The translations under genes and the position numbers were made by a program. Shown piece by piece: positions 1 to 10,063 of a stretch of DNA of 54,263 nucleotides. Positions within the stretch are counted from its first letter, which is position 1; the number at the start of each line of letters is the position of its first letter. The DNA lies in NCBI RefSeq assembly GCF_004359215.1, contig NC_090616.1, forward strand, positions 3,740,542-3,794,804, in the 5' to 3' direction. The notes under the pieces were generated by a model. It was not told the DNA's origin. It saw nothing but the letters and a program-made list of their open reading frames with translations, and did no database searches. This DNA comes from Bremia lactucae. Its lineage: Eukaryota; Oomycota; Peronosporomycetes; Peronosporales; Peronosporaceae.

Positions 1-502
1 CACAGTCCCCGTTAAGTACACTTGGTGAACTTAAGGGGATGGTCAATTACTAAATAATAGGAATTAGACTCAGCACTCGGGTGTGGTGCACATTTGTGAC
101 CAACCCTTGTGTATGTGATGCACATAGTGCATTCACATTAGGAGGGATGACGGCTAGCGTCATCCGTTACGCGAGATATCTGGAAAGATATGCTCGCAAT
201 ATCTATTAAGTTTTATTTGTAGAGATGACATTTTATTTGGTAAAAAAATAGGTATTTATATTCAATACGACTAAATATAAATCAGTCTGAAAACTACTTC
301 CTACTTGATAAGTGCGCACGAGGAGCCAAATTACCGCTCCCGTGACGACTCTTAATCACAGTACTTAGTGAGTTCGATGAGGTCGCTAACGCGCCCACCA
401 CAACTACCTCACTGCACGCAAGAGAAGCAGGTTAAACCGCTTCCTCGCTGTGCTAGGGTGTGTGTCTAAGTAGAGCGTGGCCGCATTACGATGTGCCCGC
501 CT
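1..502 (+). repeat. Family A LTR, left end cut by window
   Basis: Long terminal repeat of the Ty3/Gypsy family called A here. It matches the LTRs starting at 15208, 20271 and 20766 and, in reverse, those at 39262-39689 and 46846-47376. The window opens about 30 bases inside it. Shared landmarks are the hairpin GGATGACG/CGTCATCC near 147-167 and the terminal GCCCGCCT near 495-502. No primer-binding site follows and no family A coding sequence lies to the right, so it is most likely a solo LTR or the 3' LTR of an element lying outside the window. Confidence 0.8.
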
Positions 503-942
503 CGCCGCCGTCGTCCATTCTTACATAAAAAGGTCATTTTAGTGTCAACAGGAGACTTGCTATCAGTGTTCAACAAATTGACTTTTAAACACAGCTGCAC
601 ATCAGGTTATAACTGGAAAAAACACATCGCAGTGGAGAAATTTACGTTATTCGAATGAATAGCTATCCAATTTCACCCCAGTATCTGGCAAAATATCAGC
701 TTTTGCAATGAAGTAGTGTCTTTAGGAATGAGACCAGAACAGAAAAAGTATGTTGCACAATGGTGTTAACCTTTGGAAACACCTTGTTCTCACAAATTTA
801 AGGAGATCGAAAATATGAAGGATACGCTGAAATAAGTAATTTTCATGAGCAATGACATCTTAATTGGGCATCAGACGCAACCGTAGGCAATAATCTTGCT
901 ATTATTTATTTGATCCACCTTATTTAATCTACGTTACTTATT
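503..942. other. AT-rich non-coding stretch, possibly decayed transposon sequence
   Basis: No open frame of note. Short plus-strand pieces (for example around 730-770) are faintly reminiscent of the part of a MULE-like transposase upstream of the next feature, but they are too broken to assign. Confidence 0.3.
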
Positions 943-1173
943 ATGGATTTTTTTCGGGCAGCAAATAATAAAGTTGAGGCCATCGATGTCAAATCGAACT
1001 TGTTTGAATTACAGTTGAAGGGATTATCAGGTGACCTATTCAAAATCATGCTTGCTCAAATTACCCGGATGGTGGAGGGCTATAGCACAGTGGCGGAGAT
1101 GGGAGCCCCGGAATTACACATAAAAACTCGCGGCTGTCCCCAAGGTTCCCGTGACCTACCAAAAACCACGTAA
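943..1173 (+). pseudogene. Degraded MULE-like transposase C-terminal region (tentative)
   Basis: A 76-residue open frame containing a helix-like stretch followed by TRGCPQGSRDLPKTT, and the reading continues out of frame into a KRDPSKFE-like string. From memory of the family, a TRGRP..K..STKR-PS-FE spacer joins the transposase and OTU-like parts of some Mutator-like transposons. I use that only as a resemblance. The next plus-strand frame (1413) has an OTU-like motif, which fits such an element. Stops and frame changes show it is not functional. It could also be part of an unrelated decayed host gene. Confidence 0.4.
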
Positions 1174-1412
1174 CGGGACCTATCCAAGTTTGAGCATTTA
1201 AAAAGGCAATATTTCTAAAGAAAGGGAATGTGGGTGCTGTGGTCAGCTAGGGTGCTAAAAACGAACCTGTCAGTCTGCGAAAGTTAGAAGAAGTTAAAAA
1301 CCAAATACATTCTTTGCACGGATGGATACCCATAAAAAGGTTGTTTAGCTCGTCGGACCTCTTTGATGGGTCTCTATGTTAACTGGTTGCAAACATTATA
1401 CTTTCGTCGAAA

Positions 1413-1668
1413 TTGTCCGTGGTGGATGTTAATGCCGATGAAAATTGTACTTACCGAGCACTCGCTGTTTCGTTGAAAAGATTGGAAGATGATCGGGAGT
1501 GTGTAGAATCCGACCTATTACATGAAATTGCTGGACGGCGTGAGTTGTACGATCGGCAAGCACAGGAACTTTTTGCTGATTTTGCAAGACTGTGGAGATT
1601 ATTTGCTAAGGATGAATAAGCCCGGTAGACATTGAGTATTGGAAGCGGATGCGTCAGCATAGGGATGC
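1413..1668 (+). pseudogene. OTU-like cysteine protease fragment, N-terminal part, split by the C array
   Basis: The frame reads NADENCTYRALAVSLKR. This resembles the catalytic D-G-N-C..RA block of OTU-family cysteine proteases, with the usual Gly replaced by Glu. After a frame change the reading VDIEYWKRMRQHR runs up to 1663 and continues as DAFANAYKRQ in the sequence right of the array at 14812, through the duplicated GATGC. The gene was therefore intact across this point before the retrotransposon arrived. The in-frame stop at 1617-1619 and the frame change mark decay. It probably belonged to a MULE-type transposon, given the neighbouring frame at 943. Confidence 0.5.
1664..1668. repeat. 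Target-site duplication GATGC, left copy
   Basis: GATGC lies immediately left of the TGTAATGGGG start of the first family C LTR. The identical five bases follow the last LTR at 14812-14816, as expected of a Ty3/Gypsy integrase. Confidence 0.85.
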
Positions 1669-2151
1669 TGTAATGGGGCACACATCGGTTGGAGAACCGT
1701 CGTTGTGGTACATTTACTTTATGGGTAATATACCGATCTATCTAATTTTAAAATAATAAGTTACTTTAATCCCATTTATTATAGGTAGCAAATGTGGTCG
1801 CCGCCAGATATAAATCTCGCGGCCAAAATCTATTTTAATTAGCTAGGGTAAGTTTTTTTTTAGTTTAAATAATTAAATAAAGTGCACTTCCCCTTTTGAT
1901 CTTAAAGCGTTAAGTGCCTTCCTAAGGCTTGCGCATTGATCTGTAAGAGATAGAAGCCTTTCTACGGTATATCCTCTTGGGCACTGCCACTTGGTTCTAC
2001 GAACCCCTGAATCCCTTGACCTAGGATTCCTTAAGCTTTAATAACTTGTACGACTCCCTGAGTTGTTAAACACATTAGTTTAATGGAACTAAGTGACTTT
2101 CTGAGTCTGAAAGTCTTCCTCTGACTTTAAAAGAGATGAAGCTCCGCTACA
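1669..2151 (+). repeat. Family C LTR 1 (5' end of array)
   Basis: 483 bp, starting TGTAATGGGGCACAC and ending GCTCCGCTACA. It contains a hairpin GCCGCCAGAT-ataa-ATCTCGCGGC with one mismatch. It differs at many positions from the other two LTRs of the array, so it is the oldest-looking or least converted of the three. Confidence 0.85.
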
Positions 2152-2153
2152 CC

Positions 2154-2166
2154 TGGGAGCACTCGT
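2154..2166 (+). promoter_or_regulatory. Primer-binding site, family C unit 1
   Basis: TGGGAGCACTCG two bases after the LTR end. In the other copies it reads TGGTAGCACTCG, which would pair with a tRNA ending in ...GTGCTACCA, most likely initiator Met. The G for T change here is a mutation. Confidence 0.6.
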
Positions 2167-2211
2167 AGTCAATCTACGCCTGAGTCTTTGCAAGACTAAA
2201 CCCTCACGAAA

Positions 2212-3140
2212 ATGAAAGAGGATCCAGAATTCTCAGCATCGCAACGCGCCGCTTATGACAAGCTCAAAACCTTATTTGGGCTTAAGTACGTGGTATTTAT
2301 TATCTCACAGGGACCAGAGGTCCTACATGCAAGGCTTGAAGCCTTTATGCGGTACGAAACCTACCTGATCGGTCAGGTACAGGACCACTTAGCGGCATCT
2401 ATGCCAACTCGGTACATCTCTGTATCTGACTCAGAGCCGAGGGCTCGCCCTCTAACTGTAAGTGTAATGGCACTTGAGGAAAAAAGGGAGAAAATCTCCC
2501 ATTTAGAATTAAGCAGATGGAAATGTCCATTGATTCTGCCTTGTTCTTAACAGAACGGCAAAAGGTGGCTATGGCCATTTCCAAACTTGGAGGTAGAGCC
2601 ATGGAGTGGGCACTATCGTGCAGCACGTCCATAAACGAAGCTAATCCCTAATGAAATGTGCTGAAATAGCATATGACCAGCATGTTTGCACCGCCTGACC
2701 AGGCTTTTCGCATGCGAGCACGGTTCCTAGCGACTCGACAGGGTAAAAGAACCCTAGGGGACTTTATCGGGAGTTAGGAACTTTCATTGCATCTATGCAT
2801 AAAGACCCGGTGCAAGTAGCATTTGTAGTAACCATCTTTATGGGGGGTCTCAATGAGGGCGTTGCCCGGACGGAATTATTCCGATCTCATCCGGCTACAT
2901 TTGAAGAGGCAGTTGCCATAGCGCTAGGCGCCGAGTTTGACTTTAAGGCTGCTCGCGTCAGCACGCCTGTTTACCGAACAAGCTCTTCGAGCACATGGGT
3001 TCCGTCTAATAGAGTGGAACCCATGGATTTAAGCCTCGTTGACGAAGGAGAAGAAGAGGCTCTTCAAGCTGTGGGACAGCATAAGACCATCCGTAAATAT
3101 TATATGTGCGGAAGCACGAAACATTCACCTCCAGCCTGCC
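2212..3140 (+). pseudogene. gag: Family C gag, degraded (unit C1)
   Basis: Structural capsid/nucleocapsid region. The N-terminal piece starts MKEDPEFSASQRAAYDKLK (2212-2550). A second frame from 2795 carries the capsid C-terminal part (FMGGLNEGVARTELFRSHPATF) and the zinc-knuckle remnant YYMCGSTKHSPPACP near 3100-3137. Between them, around 2480-2790, the frame is broken by frameshifts and stops such as that in IKQMEMS-type sequence near 2510-2550. The match to C2 (8311-9240) and C3 (34047-34980) fixes the assignment. No functional capsid can be made. Confidence 0.8.
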
Positions 3141-3199
3141 CTCAAGGAGGTGAGAATAAACAGAACCTAGCCCCAATTGTCTCGGTGCTTAATGGCACG

Positions 3200-3663
3200 G
3201 GGCGAGAGTACAAGCCTGGCTTGCTAGTCGCTCAAGTGACTGTAAAGGGCTTTGATAAGCCGTGGTCAATTTTAATCGACTCAGGAGAGTCTTGCAATTA
3301 TGCTCGATGCCTTTCTCTTAGAGGAACTCAACAATACGTTGAGGCGTCTAAAGCGCATGAAGGGGTGATACAATTACTGTTCGCTTAGCGACTGGGACTC
3401 GTATCACTGTTCAAAAAATTCCATTGAATTTAGATATGAAGTTTCTGGACTTTGACAGTATAATATGCTGTCTCGTGTTTGATTTGTATTCGAGATATGA
3501 CCTCATCCTTGGTATGGCCTGGTTAGAAGACCATGAGCCATGGACCGATTGGAGGTCTAAGACCTTAGGCGCCACGCGCGATGTTCCTAGCAAAGTTTTG
3601 GAGAGTCATGAACCCATCTTTGCTAGGCAACAAAAGCGCTATTGGTGTGGATCATTGAACTAG
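3200..3663 (+). pseudogene. Family C aspartic protease, degraded (unit C1)
   Basis: The active-site block reads WSILIDSGESCN (Asp codon at 3278-3280), where C2 has DSEAS. The C-terminal protease block YDLILGMAWLEDHEPW follows near 3496-3545. The frame shifts between 3370 and 3424 and a stop ends it at 3661. Retropepsin of gag-pol, acting on the polyprotein inside virus-like particles. Confidence 0.75.
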
Positions 3664-3893
3664 TCCTTCAGTGTTTTAGACTTGGCATGTCTGAGTTAGT
3701 AAACTCTAATGTTAAAAACAGTAATTCTTAGCCCTACCTAGCAGAAATTAGTGGAACGGCACGTACTCCGTCGATTGACACTCGTTTTAATGACGATTCA
3801 CTGAATACTGAAAGTTTTGTTGGCCTAAGGTCGAGTCATCAAGGGTGTAATATCCCTGAGATCCGTGAAGTAGCACGTCTAAGTCCACCGAGT

Positions 3894-4481
3894 ATGGTCG
3901 GCCGAGGTGGCATCATACTGAGTGTCAGTAGTGACACTATTGGCGATTTACCAGGGCATTTTGGGTCAAATTCTCCCAATGCACGTGAAGCTACACGTAA
4001 ACGCTCGCTGGATAAGAAAGTTGAGTTACCTAACTCCTTGTCGGATGTCAAATTAGACACCATGTCTTGTATAGAACCAACACAGGCTGGAAAACCCGGT
4101 GACGTGAATGTCCCGGCCTCTGAGAGGCGTATTATTTCCACTCCAAGACAGGATGGACACGAAGCGTGTATACCCTCACAAAGTGATACGAGTGAGCAAT
4201 TACATACGCTTGTAAATGGTGGAATCGGTAACATTGAAAGGGAAGTTAGCCTTGTGGCAATCCCTTCGTTACATGCTCTTCTAGAGCTAGACGATATGTC
4301 TATTGATGAGTGCGGTCGAGTCTTAAAGGCTGGATTCTTATCGGAAATGGTGGTCATTCGACCAACATTTGAATTAAACTCATCGTCTCTTCTAGACGAA
4401 GCTGTCCTGGATGACACAAAAGCTGCACTTAGTGCGCGAAATAAGTCGTCGATATACAAATCCCTCTTATTGCTTGATTAA
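3894..4481 (+). pseudogene. Family C protease-RT linker (unit C1)
   Basis: A 195-residue open plus-strand frame between protease and RT, rich in Ser, Glu and Leu, with blocks GNIEREVSLVAIPSLHALL and MSIDECGRVLKAGFLSEMV. The same blocks occur in C2 (10760-10900) and, as a fragment, in the mosaic at 29061-29205. It has no enzymatic motif that I know. In Gypsy polyproteins such spacers precede the RT. The minus-strand frame of similar length here is its shadow. Confidence 0.65.
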
Positions 4482-5310
4482 GGAATTCCAAGATGTGATA
4501 TGTAATAATCCAACATTGTTTTACCTCCGGATAGAGGTGTTCGTCATGAAATTGACTTGGTTCCGGGTACCAAAATACTGTGTCACACGACAATGGCCTT
4601 TACCAAGGGAGCAGTGTGACGTCATTGACGATTTCTTCCGTGCTAAACACGAGGCCGGAATGGTACGAGAGAACAATCTCCTCATTCGATACCGACATTT
4701 TGTGTCAAAAAGCCAAATGGTAAATGGCGCATTGTACATGCTTATAATAAGCTGTATACTGTCACTATACCAGCACAAACCCTTAAACCTAGAAAGGATG
4801 TTCTTCAATTCAATATGGTGGGATGTACAATGCACCGTGCACTTGACTTTCTCGATGGTTAATGCGAGCTAGGGATGTCCCGCTTACAGCGGTTAGCACC
4901 TCGAGCGGTATGTTATGGGAGTGGTTAATTATGCCACAAGGGCTTTCCAACGCCTCGAAAACATTTAATCGTCTAGTTACGCACTTTTACGCCCTCATCG
5001 AGGTTATGCACAGACATATCTCGATGACATCTTTGTGAATAGTCGTGCGGAGCAGGTTTGGTCGGATATGGAAAATATTAAGACCATTTCCGAGCAGTGC
5101 TCGAGTGTATGCTCACAAATAAATTGTATGCCAATGCATCTGAATGCACTTTTGGCGCAGACAAAATAGCGTTTTTAGGATGCTTTATTGGAAAGCGAGC
5201 CGATAGAGTTGATCCCGCTGAGGTGAAAGCCATAGTAGATTGGCCGGTTCCTAAAAACCAAAAGGATTTGCCTGAGTGGTCGGGTCTCGCCAATTACTAA
5301 CACAAATATA
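4482..5310 (+). pseudogene. Family C reverse transcriptase, degraded (unit C1)
   Basis: Recognisable in several frames: KYCVTRQWPLPREQCDVID near 4572-4630, a broken fingers region, then TYLDDIFVNSRAEQ-like sequence around 5010-5060 (catalytic Y-x-DD) and the thumb ASECTFGADKIAFLGCFIG at about 5136-5190. There are many frameshifts and stops compared with C2 (11101-11880). RNA-dependent DNA polymerase of the element, inactive here. Confidence 0.78.
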
Positions 5311-5850
5311 CGCGAAAATTACGCTGATATGGCTAGGCCATTATCCAATCTCCTTATAAAGGATCCAGAATGGTGCTGAACTAGCACCGAAAATAATGCT
5401 TTTCGAGCACTTAAGGATAGTCTTATCCATGCCCCGATTCTGGCACTGCTAAATCCAAATTGGTGTTTCAGTGTCGTCTGTGACGCATCAGATTTTGCCT
5501 TTGGCAGTGCTCTGTTACAAACAGATGTTGATGGGCATGAACGTGTTATCGCGCTCGAGTCTAGACAGCTTAAAGCTGCGGAAAAGATCTATTCAGTTCA
5601 TGACAAAGAGTTACTTGCTATAAAGTATGCTCTCGTCAAATTCAGAGTTCATCTGCTCGGCTCGAAGCCGTTTGTGATATATACAGATCACGCGTCATTA
5701 CGCACGGCGACTAAGTCGCCCTATCTCTCACAGAGATCGGCCCGATGGCTATCCTTTTTTGCGGAATACAAACTTCGAGGTGAAGTATAAACCCGGCAAG
5801 CAAATGCTTTGGCCGATGCGTTATCACGCAGACCAGATTATGAGCTTTCT
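5311..5850 (+). pseudogene. Family C RNase H, degraded (unit C1)
   Basis: Plus-strand reading across 5400-5790 matches C2 11956-12350: VVCDASDFA, the RQLKAAEK block, VHDKELLAIKYALVKFR and YTDHASLRTATKSP. In-frame stops at 5377 and 5787 and substitutions disrupt it. From about 5594 onward the sequence is the same as in C2 at an offset of 6560. Confidence 0.78.
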
Positions 5851-5975
5851 CATTTACAATTATCTCGTCGCCTATTCCTGAATTAATCCGCTCGGTTTAC
5901 GCCAAGGATGAACAGTGTGTAGCTCTGCTACGATCTCTAAAGAACTCGGATTCAGGTACTTAATTACCGGCACGT

Positions 5976-6353
5976 TTGCGTGCAAGGTTACATCGACTTT
6001 CTATCGATAACAACCTGATGCTTTATTGCACAGACATCGCGGACCCTCCGCGTGTCGTTGTTCCTCATGATGAGGGTTTGAAGTACCGAATCCGCTATGA
6101 GGCACACGATACAGTCCTTGGTGTTCATGTCGGTAGAGAAAAGACCAACGGCTCTATAAGCCAGAGTTATTGGTGGCCCAAACTTTATAAATGGGTCAGC
6201 ACATATGTTTGCACATGCGAAAGTTGCCAACGGGTTAAGCCCTCGGCCCATGCTGCTGCACCACTGGCGAGTCTTCCCGTCCCCATAGGCTGCTGGGGGC
6301 CACGCGTTTCATTAACGATACTACTGCGTGGTTCAGGGCTTGGTGGGGGGTGA
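5976..6353 (+). pseudogene. Family C integrase, internally deleted (unit C1)
   Basis: The zinc-binding N-terminal part is present (H...H and CESCQRVKP), then the frame jumps at about 6297 from GCWG into PRVSLTILLRGSGLGG. In C3 (36446-36990) these two points are separated by the catalytic core of roughly 0.5 kb. The deletion removes the D,D-E core, so no strand transfer is possible. Identical in C2. Confidence 0.8.
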
Positions 6354-6399
6354 ATTAGCCGATAGGCTTGCTGATATCAGCCCTTTTACCGTCTTGCGC

Positions 6400-6800
6400 C
6401 GAGACAGGCAGTCGTGCCGCAGATTGCTGCATCCTTACCAGGATATCCAATTGGCCCTGTAAGCGAGGCTGCTGACGCTTCAGCGTTGAAAGACGGTCCT
6501 GAACCGCCTCAAAAGAGCTCTCAACCCGAGCAAGGACCTCACGAAGGAGTTGCACCTCGTGCCGTAGAGCATCAATGCTTACGCCGAAATTTCGGCCTCC
6601 TCCCGGGAACCTTCAGTTTCGTGCGGTGAAACTTTTAAAGCGACGTCGTCGTAGGGCCAATACCAGTATCTGGTGAAGTTACTAGGGAACCCCTCTTCTG
6701 AAAACTCTTGGTAATTCGAGGTACCTCTTCGGCAAGATTGCACGTACGCCGTAGACGTTTTTGAGCGCCAAGCTCAGGGCTAACTCGCGTCAAACGACGC
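6400..6800 (+). pseudogene. Family C pol tail: variable linker and broken chromodomain (unit C1)
   Basis: After a second deletion at about 6394, the Pro/Ser-rich linker (VPQIAASLPGYPIGPVSEA) leads to a chromodomain at about 6627-6780 that begins KLLKRRRR. It contains stops relative to C3 (37607-37798, YQYLVKWLGYPFSENPW). Chromodomains of chromovirus-type integrases recognise chromatin marks at target sites. Overlapping minus-strand frames (6635-6919, 6355-6555) are coiled-coil-like. I treat them as shadows unless overlap-aware selection tests say otherwise. Confidence 0.6.
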
Positions 6801-6893
6801 TTCCCACCACTAAACGTGGGATAGGATGGATCTATAGCCTTAGTGCGGCTTCGATCCATGGTTGTACGGTCAGCCGAAGCACTGAAATATCGG

Positions 6894-7610
6894 CTAGGCC
6901 TTTCTTCGTTTTGTAGCATAAATGCCGATGTAACTGGCCTTTGGCCTTAAGCTTAGCGAAATCGAAGCAAAGCTTCCGTTCCAAACGAACATCACCTCTA
7001 TCCGCAGACTATCTGATATTCCAGACATTACGAAGTCAGCGGGCCCGGTGGTGCCAGTTCTCAAATGAGACTTCGTTTTCACTCCTTGTTTCGTTTGGAA
7101 ACAAAACGATCGGAATTTCCCTCGTGGAGTCACCGAAGCCCCACGGGCTTGATCACGTAGACGCGTCCGATACTGGCTTCGGGTCATTACCTTTGGCGTA
7201 AGGTATTGCTCATGAAGAGCGTCGCGGGCAGCGATCTCATTCGGCGTCCTCGCCGGGTCACCGGAGATCCAGATGGCCAAGCTACGACCCGCTATCTCTT
7301 TGAGATACTCGTCCGCACTAAGCGGAGTGAATCTATATTCACTATGAGCTTTAGCTTTCGCTATCTCGGCAGCTCGACGACGAGCTCTTTCCTCTTTTGG
7401 ATTTGCCCGCTCTTGCTCTATATCAAGCGGATACGTAATGATGTTGAACTCAGGGTCCTGTGTCCTGCTCAATGCATTTAAGACATGAGTGGCACCACGT
7501 TCTGGGAACGAATTCGGGGCCCGCCGACGTTTATCTGGAGAAGAAGGCGTGTAAGAGCGACGCTCTTTCTCCTCATCCTCTGATGAAGAGTGACTTTCAA
7601 AGTCCACCAT
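6894..7610 (-). CDS. Antisense accessory ORF of family C (unit C1)
   Basis: Open minus-strand frame between pol and the 3' LTR. The first in-frame ATG gives MVDFESHSSSEDEEKERR, an acidic Ser-rich start, then a basic patch SPDKRRRAP, an Arg/Ala helix (EERARRRAAEIAKAKA) and a block EYRFTPLSADEYLKEIAG followed by GDPARTPNEIAARDALHEQY. The open reading runs on upstream of the ATG. C3 carries the same protein at 37879-38623 with many substitutions but the same blocks, so the frame was maintained. After about residue 160 the true frame shifts, as C3 continues with SFENWVHRARCLRNIWN. Function unknown. Transcription would have to start near or in the 3' LTR. Confidence 0.6.
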   Translation of the reverse strand: MVDFESHSSSEDEEKERRSYTPSSPDKRRRAPNSFPERGATHVLNALSRTQDPEFNIITYPLDIEQERANPKEERARRRAAEIAKAKAHSEYRFTPLSADEYLKEIAGRSLAIWISGDPARTPNEIAARDALHEQYLTPKVMTRSQYRTRLRDQARGASVTPRGKFRSFCFQTKQGVKTKSHLRTGTTGPADFVMSGISDSLRIEVMFVWNGSFASISLSLRPKASYIGIYATKRRKA

Positions 7611-7771
7611 CCCCTCATCGTCGAGGAAGGTACTAAGAGTCTGTGACTCGCGCTTGATTGTTATGAGACAAAGGAAAGAAAACACAACCGAACGGTTAGG
7701 TGTTTAAGTTCCAACCTCAAAGAGGAAATGAAGCGAATGTTGTCACTCGGTATCAACAGTCTGATGGGGGA

Positions 7772-8251
7772 GGGGCACACATCGATTTGAGAACCGTTGT
7801 TGTGGTATCTTTACTTTATGGGTAATATACCCTTTTATCTAATTTCAAAATATTAAGTTACTTAAATCCCATTTAGTATGGGTAACAAATGTGTCGCCGC
7901 CAGATATAAATCTGGCGGCTAAAATCTATTTTTGATTAGCTAGGGTAAGGTTGTTAGATTTAATTAATTAAACAAAGTGCAGTTCCCCTTTTGATCTTAA
8001 AGCGTTAAGTGCCTTTCTAAGGCTTGCGCATTGATGTGTAAGAGATAGAAGCCTTTCTAAGGTATATCCTCTTTAGGCACTATTTGCCACTTGGTTTTAC
8101 GAACCCCTCAATTCCTTGAACTAGGATTCCTTAAGCTTTAATAGCTTGTACGACTCCCTGAGTTGTTTGACCCATTAGTTCAATAGAACTAAGTGACAAT
8201 TTGAGTCCGAAAGTATTCTTCTGACTTTAGGAGCGAGGTGGCTCCGCTACA
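7772..8251 (+). repeat. Family C LTR 2 (shared middle LTR)
   Basis: 480 bp, ending GCTCCGCTACA. The first six bases, TGTAAT, are missing: the sequence goes from GATGGGGGAG directly to GGGGCACAC, whereas C3 has GGAGAGGG-TGTAAT-GGGG at 38781. LTR 3 has the same lesion. Contains the perfect hairpin 7896-7919 (GCCGCCAGAT/ATCTGGCGGC). Confidence 0.85.
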
Positions 8252-8253
8252 CC

Positions 8254-8265
8254 TGGTAGCACTCG
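8254..8265 (+). promoter_or_regulatory. Primer-binding site, family C unit 2
   Basis: TGGTAGCACTCG, two bases after the middle LTR. Consistent with an initiator-Met tRNA primer. The same site follows the C3 LTR, and TGGTAGCACT follows the A and B LTRs. Confidence 0.65.
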
Positions 8266-8310
8266 TAGTCAATCTATGCCTGAGTCTTTACAAGACTAAT
8301 TTCTCACGAA

Positions 8311-9250
8311 AATGGAAGAGATTCCAGAACTGTCAGAAGCGCAACGCGCCGCTTTTGACAAGCTCAAAGCCTTATTCGGGCTTGAGCACGTGGAATTTAA
8401 TATCTCCCAGGGACCAGAGGTCCTGCATGCAAGGCTTGAAGCTTTCATGCGGTAGCAAGCCTCCCTGATCGGTCAGGTGTAGGACTATCTAGCGGCATCT
8501 TTGCCAACCCGGTACATCTCTGTACCTGACTCAGAGCCAAGGGCTCGCCCTGTAACTTGAAATGTGAAGACATTTGAGGGATCAGAGGGAGAAAAACTCC
8601 CCTTTTGGATTAAGCAGATGGAAATGTCCATTGATTCCGCCTTGTTCTTAACAGAACGGCAAAAGGTGGCTATGGCCATTTCCATACTTGGGGGTAGAGC
8701 CATGAAGTGGGCACTATCGTGCAGCACATCCATAAACGACGCTTTCCCTCATGGGATTCCGTGAAACAGCAAATGACCAGCATGTTTGCACCGCCAGATC
8801 ATGCTTTTCGCATGCGAGCACGGCTCCTAGCGACTCGACAGGGTAAAAGAATCTTAGGGGACTTTGTCCAGGAGTTGAGAACTCTCATTGCATTTTTGCA
8901 TTAAGACCCGGTGCAAGAAGCAATTGTAGTGACCATCTTTATGGGGGGTCTCAATGAGGGCGTTGCCCGGACGAAATTGTTCCGATCTGATCCGGCTACG
9001 TTCGAAGAGGCAGCTGCCACAGCGCTATGCGCCGAGTTTGACTTTAAGTCTGCTCGCGTTAGCACGCCTGTCTACCGAACAAGCTCTTCGAGAACATGGG
9101 TTCCGTCTAATAGAGCGGAACCTATGGATTTAAGCCTCGTTGAGGAAGGCGAAGAGGCTCTTTAAGCTGTAGAACAGCAGAAGACCATCCGTAGATGTTA
9201 TATGTGCGGAAGAACGAAACATTTACGCCCTGCCTGCCCTCTTCGAAATT
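8311..9250 (+). pseudogene. gag: Family C gag, degraded (unit C2)
   Basis: Starts MEEIPELSEAQRAAFDKLK at 8311 and is recognisable through 9240. Frames change at about 8455 (stop after EAFMR), 8560 and 8900, including a stop where C3 keeps the reading through. Capsid blocks QQMTSMFAPPDHAFRMRAR and FMGGLNEGVARTKLFR are clear. The knuckle reads CYMCGRTKHLRPACP at about 9198-9240. Same order as in C1 and C3. Confidence 0.8.
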
Positions 9251-9399
9251 TGCGTTAAGCTCGAAAGAGCTCCAACTCCGACCTATACGACATCTGGTAC
9301 GGTGCGGGAAAACATCGATACCGCCCTACTGGGGAAGACCTAGGCTCTGTTAAGCCTCCGGGAGGTGAGAATAAACAGAACCTAGCCTCAATTAGCTCG

Positions 9400-9765
9400 G
9401 TGCTCAATGGCACGGGGCGAGAGTACAAGCCTGGCTTGCTAGTCGCTCAAGCGACTGTTAAGGGCTTTGATAAGCCGTGGTCAATTTTAATTGACTCGGA
9501 AGCGTCTTGCAATAATGCTCGACGCCTTTCCCTTGAAGGAATTCAACAATACGTTGAGGCGCCTAGAGCGCATGAAGGTGATACAATCACTGTTCGCTTA
9601 GCGACTGGGACTCGTGTCACTGTTCCTAAAGTTCCATTGAACTTAGGTATAAAGTTTCTGGACTTTGACAGTATGGAACGCTGTCTCGTCCTTGATTTAG
9701 ATTCGAGATATGATCTCATCCTTGGTATGGCCTGGCTAGAACACCATGAGCCATGGATTGATTAG
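9400..9765 (+). pseudogene. Family C aspartic protease (unit C2)
   Basis: A 121-residue open frame: WSILIDSEASCNNARR (Asp-Ser-Glu-Ala, where retropepsins have Asp-Ser-Gly-Ala), then flap-like TVRLATGTRVTVPKV and the C-terminal DLILGMAWLEHHEPWID, ended by a stop where Trp is expected. The Gly-to-Glu change in the active site would abolish catalysis even without the stop. Confidence 0.8.
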
Positions 9766-10063
9766 AGGTCTAAGACCTTAGGCGCCACGCGCAATGTTCT
9801 TAGCAAAGTTTTGGAGAGTCATGAGCCCACCTTTGCTAGGCAACAAAAGCGCTATTGGCTCGGATCATTGAATGAGTCTGTCAGTGTATTAGACATTGGC
9901 ATGTCTAAGTTAATAAACTATAATGCTTAAAACATTAATTCTGAGCCCGACTCAGCAGAAACAAGTGAAACGGCACGTACTCCGTCGTGTGATACTCGTT
10001 AGAATAACGATATACTAAATGCTGAAAGCATTGTTGGCCTAAGGCCAGGATGATGGCGCATTA

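Noticed and set aside
3839..4459. 206-codon minus-strand frame opposite the C1 linker
   Set aside because: Its plus-strand partner carries the linker blocks shared with C2 and the mosaic, and the minus-strand frame is broken in C2. It is a shadow.
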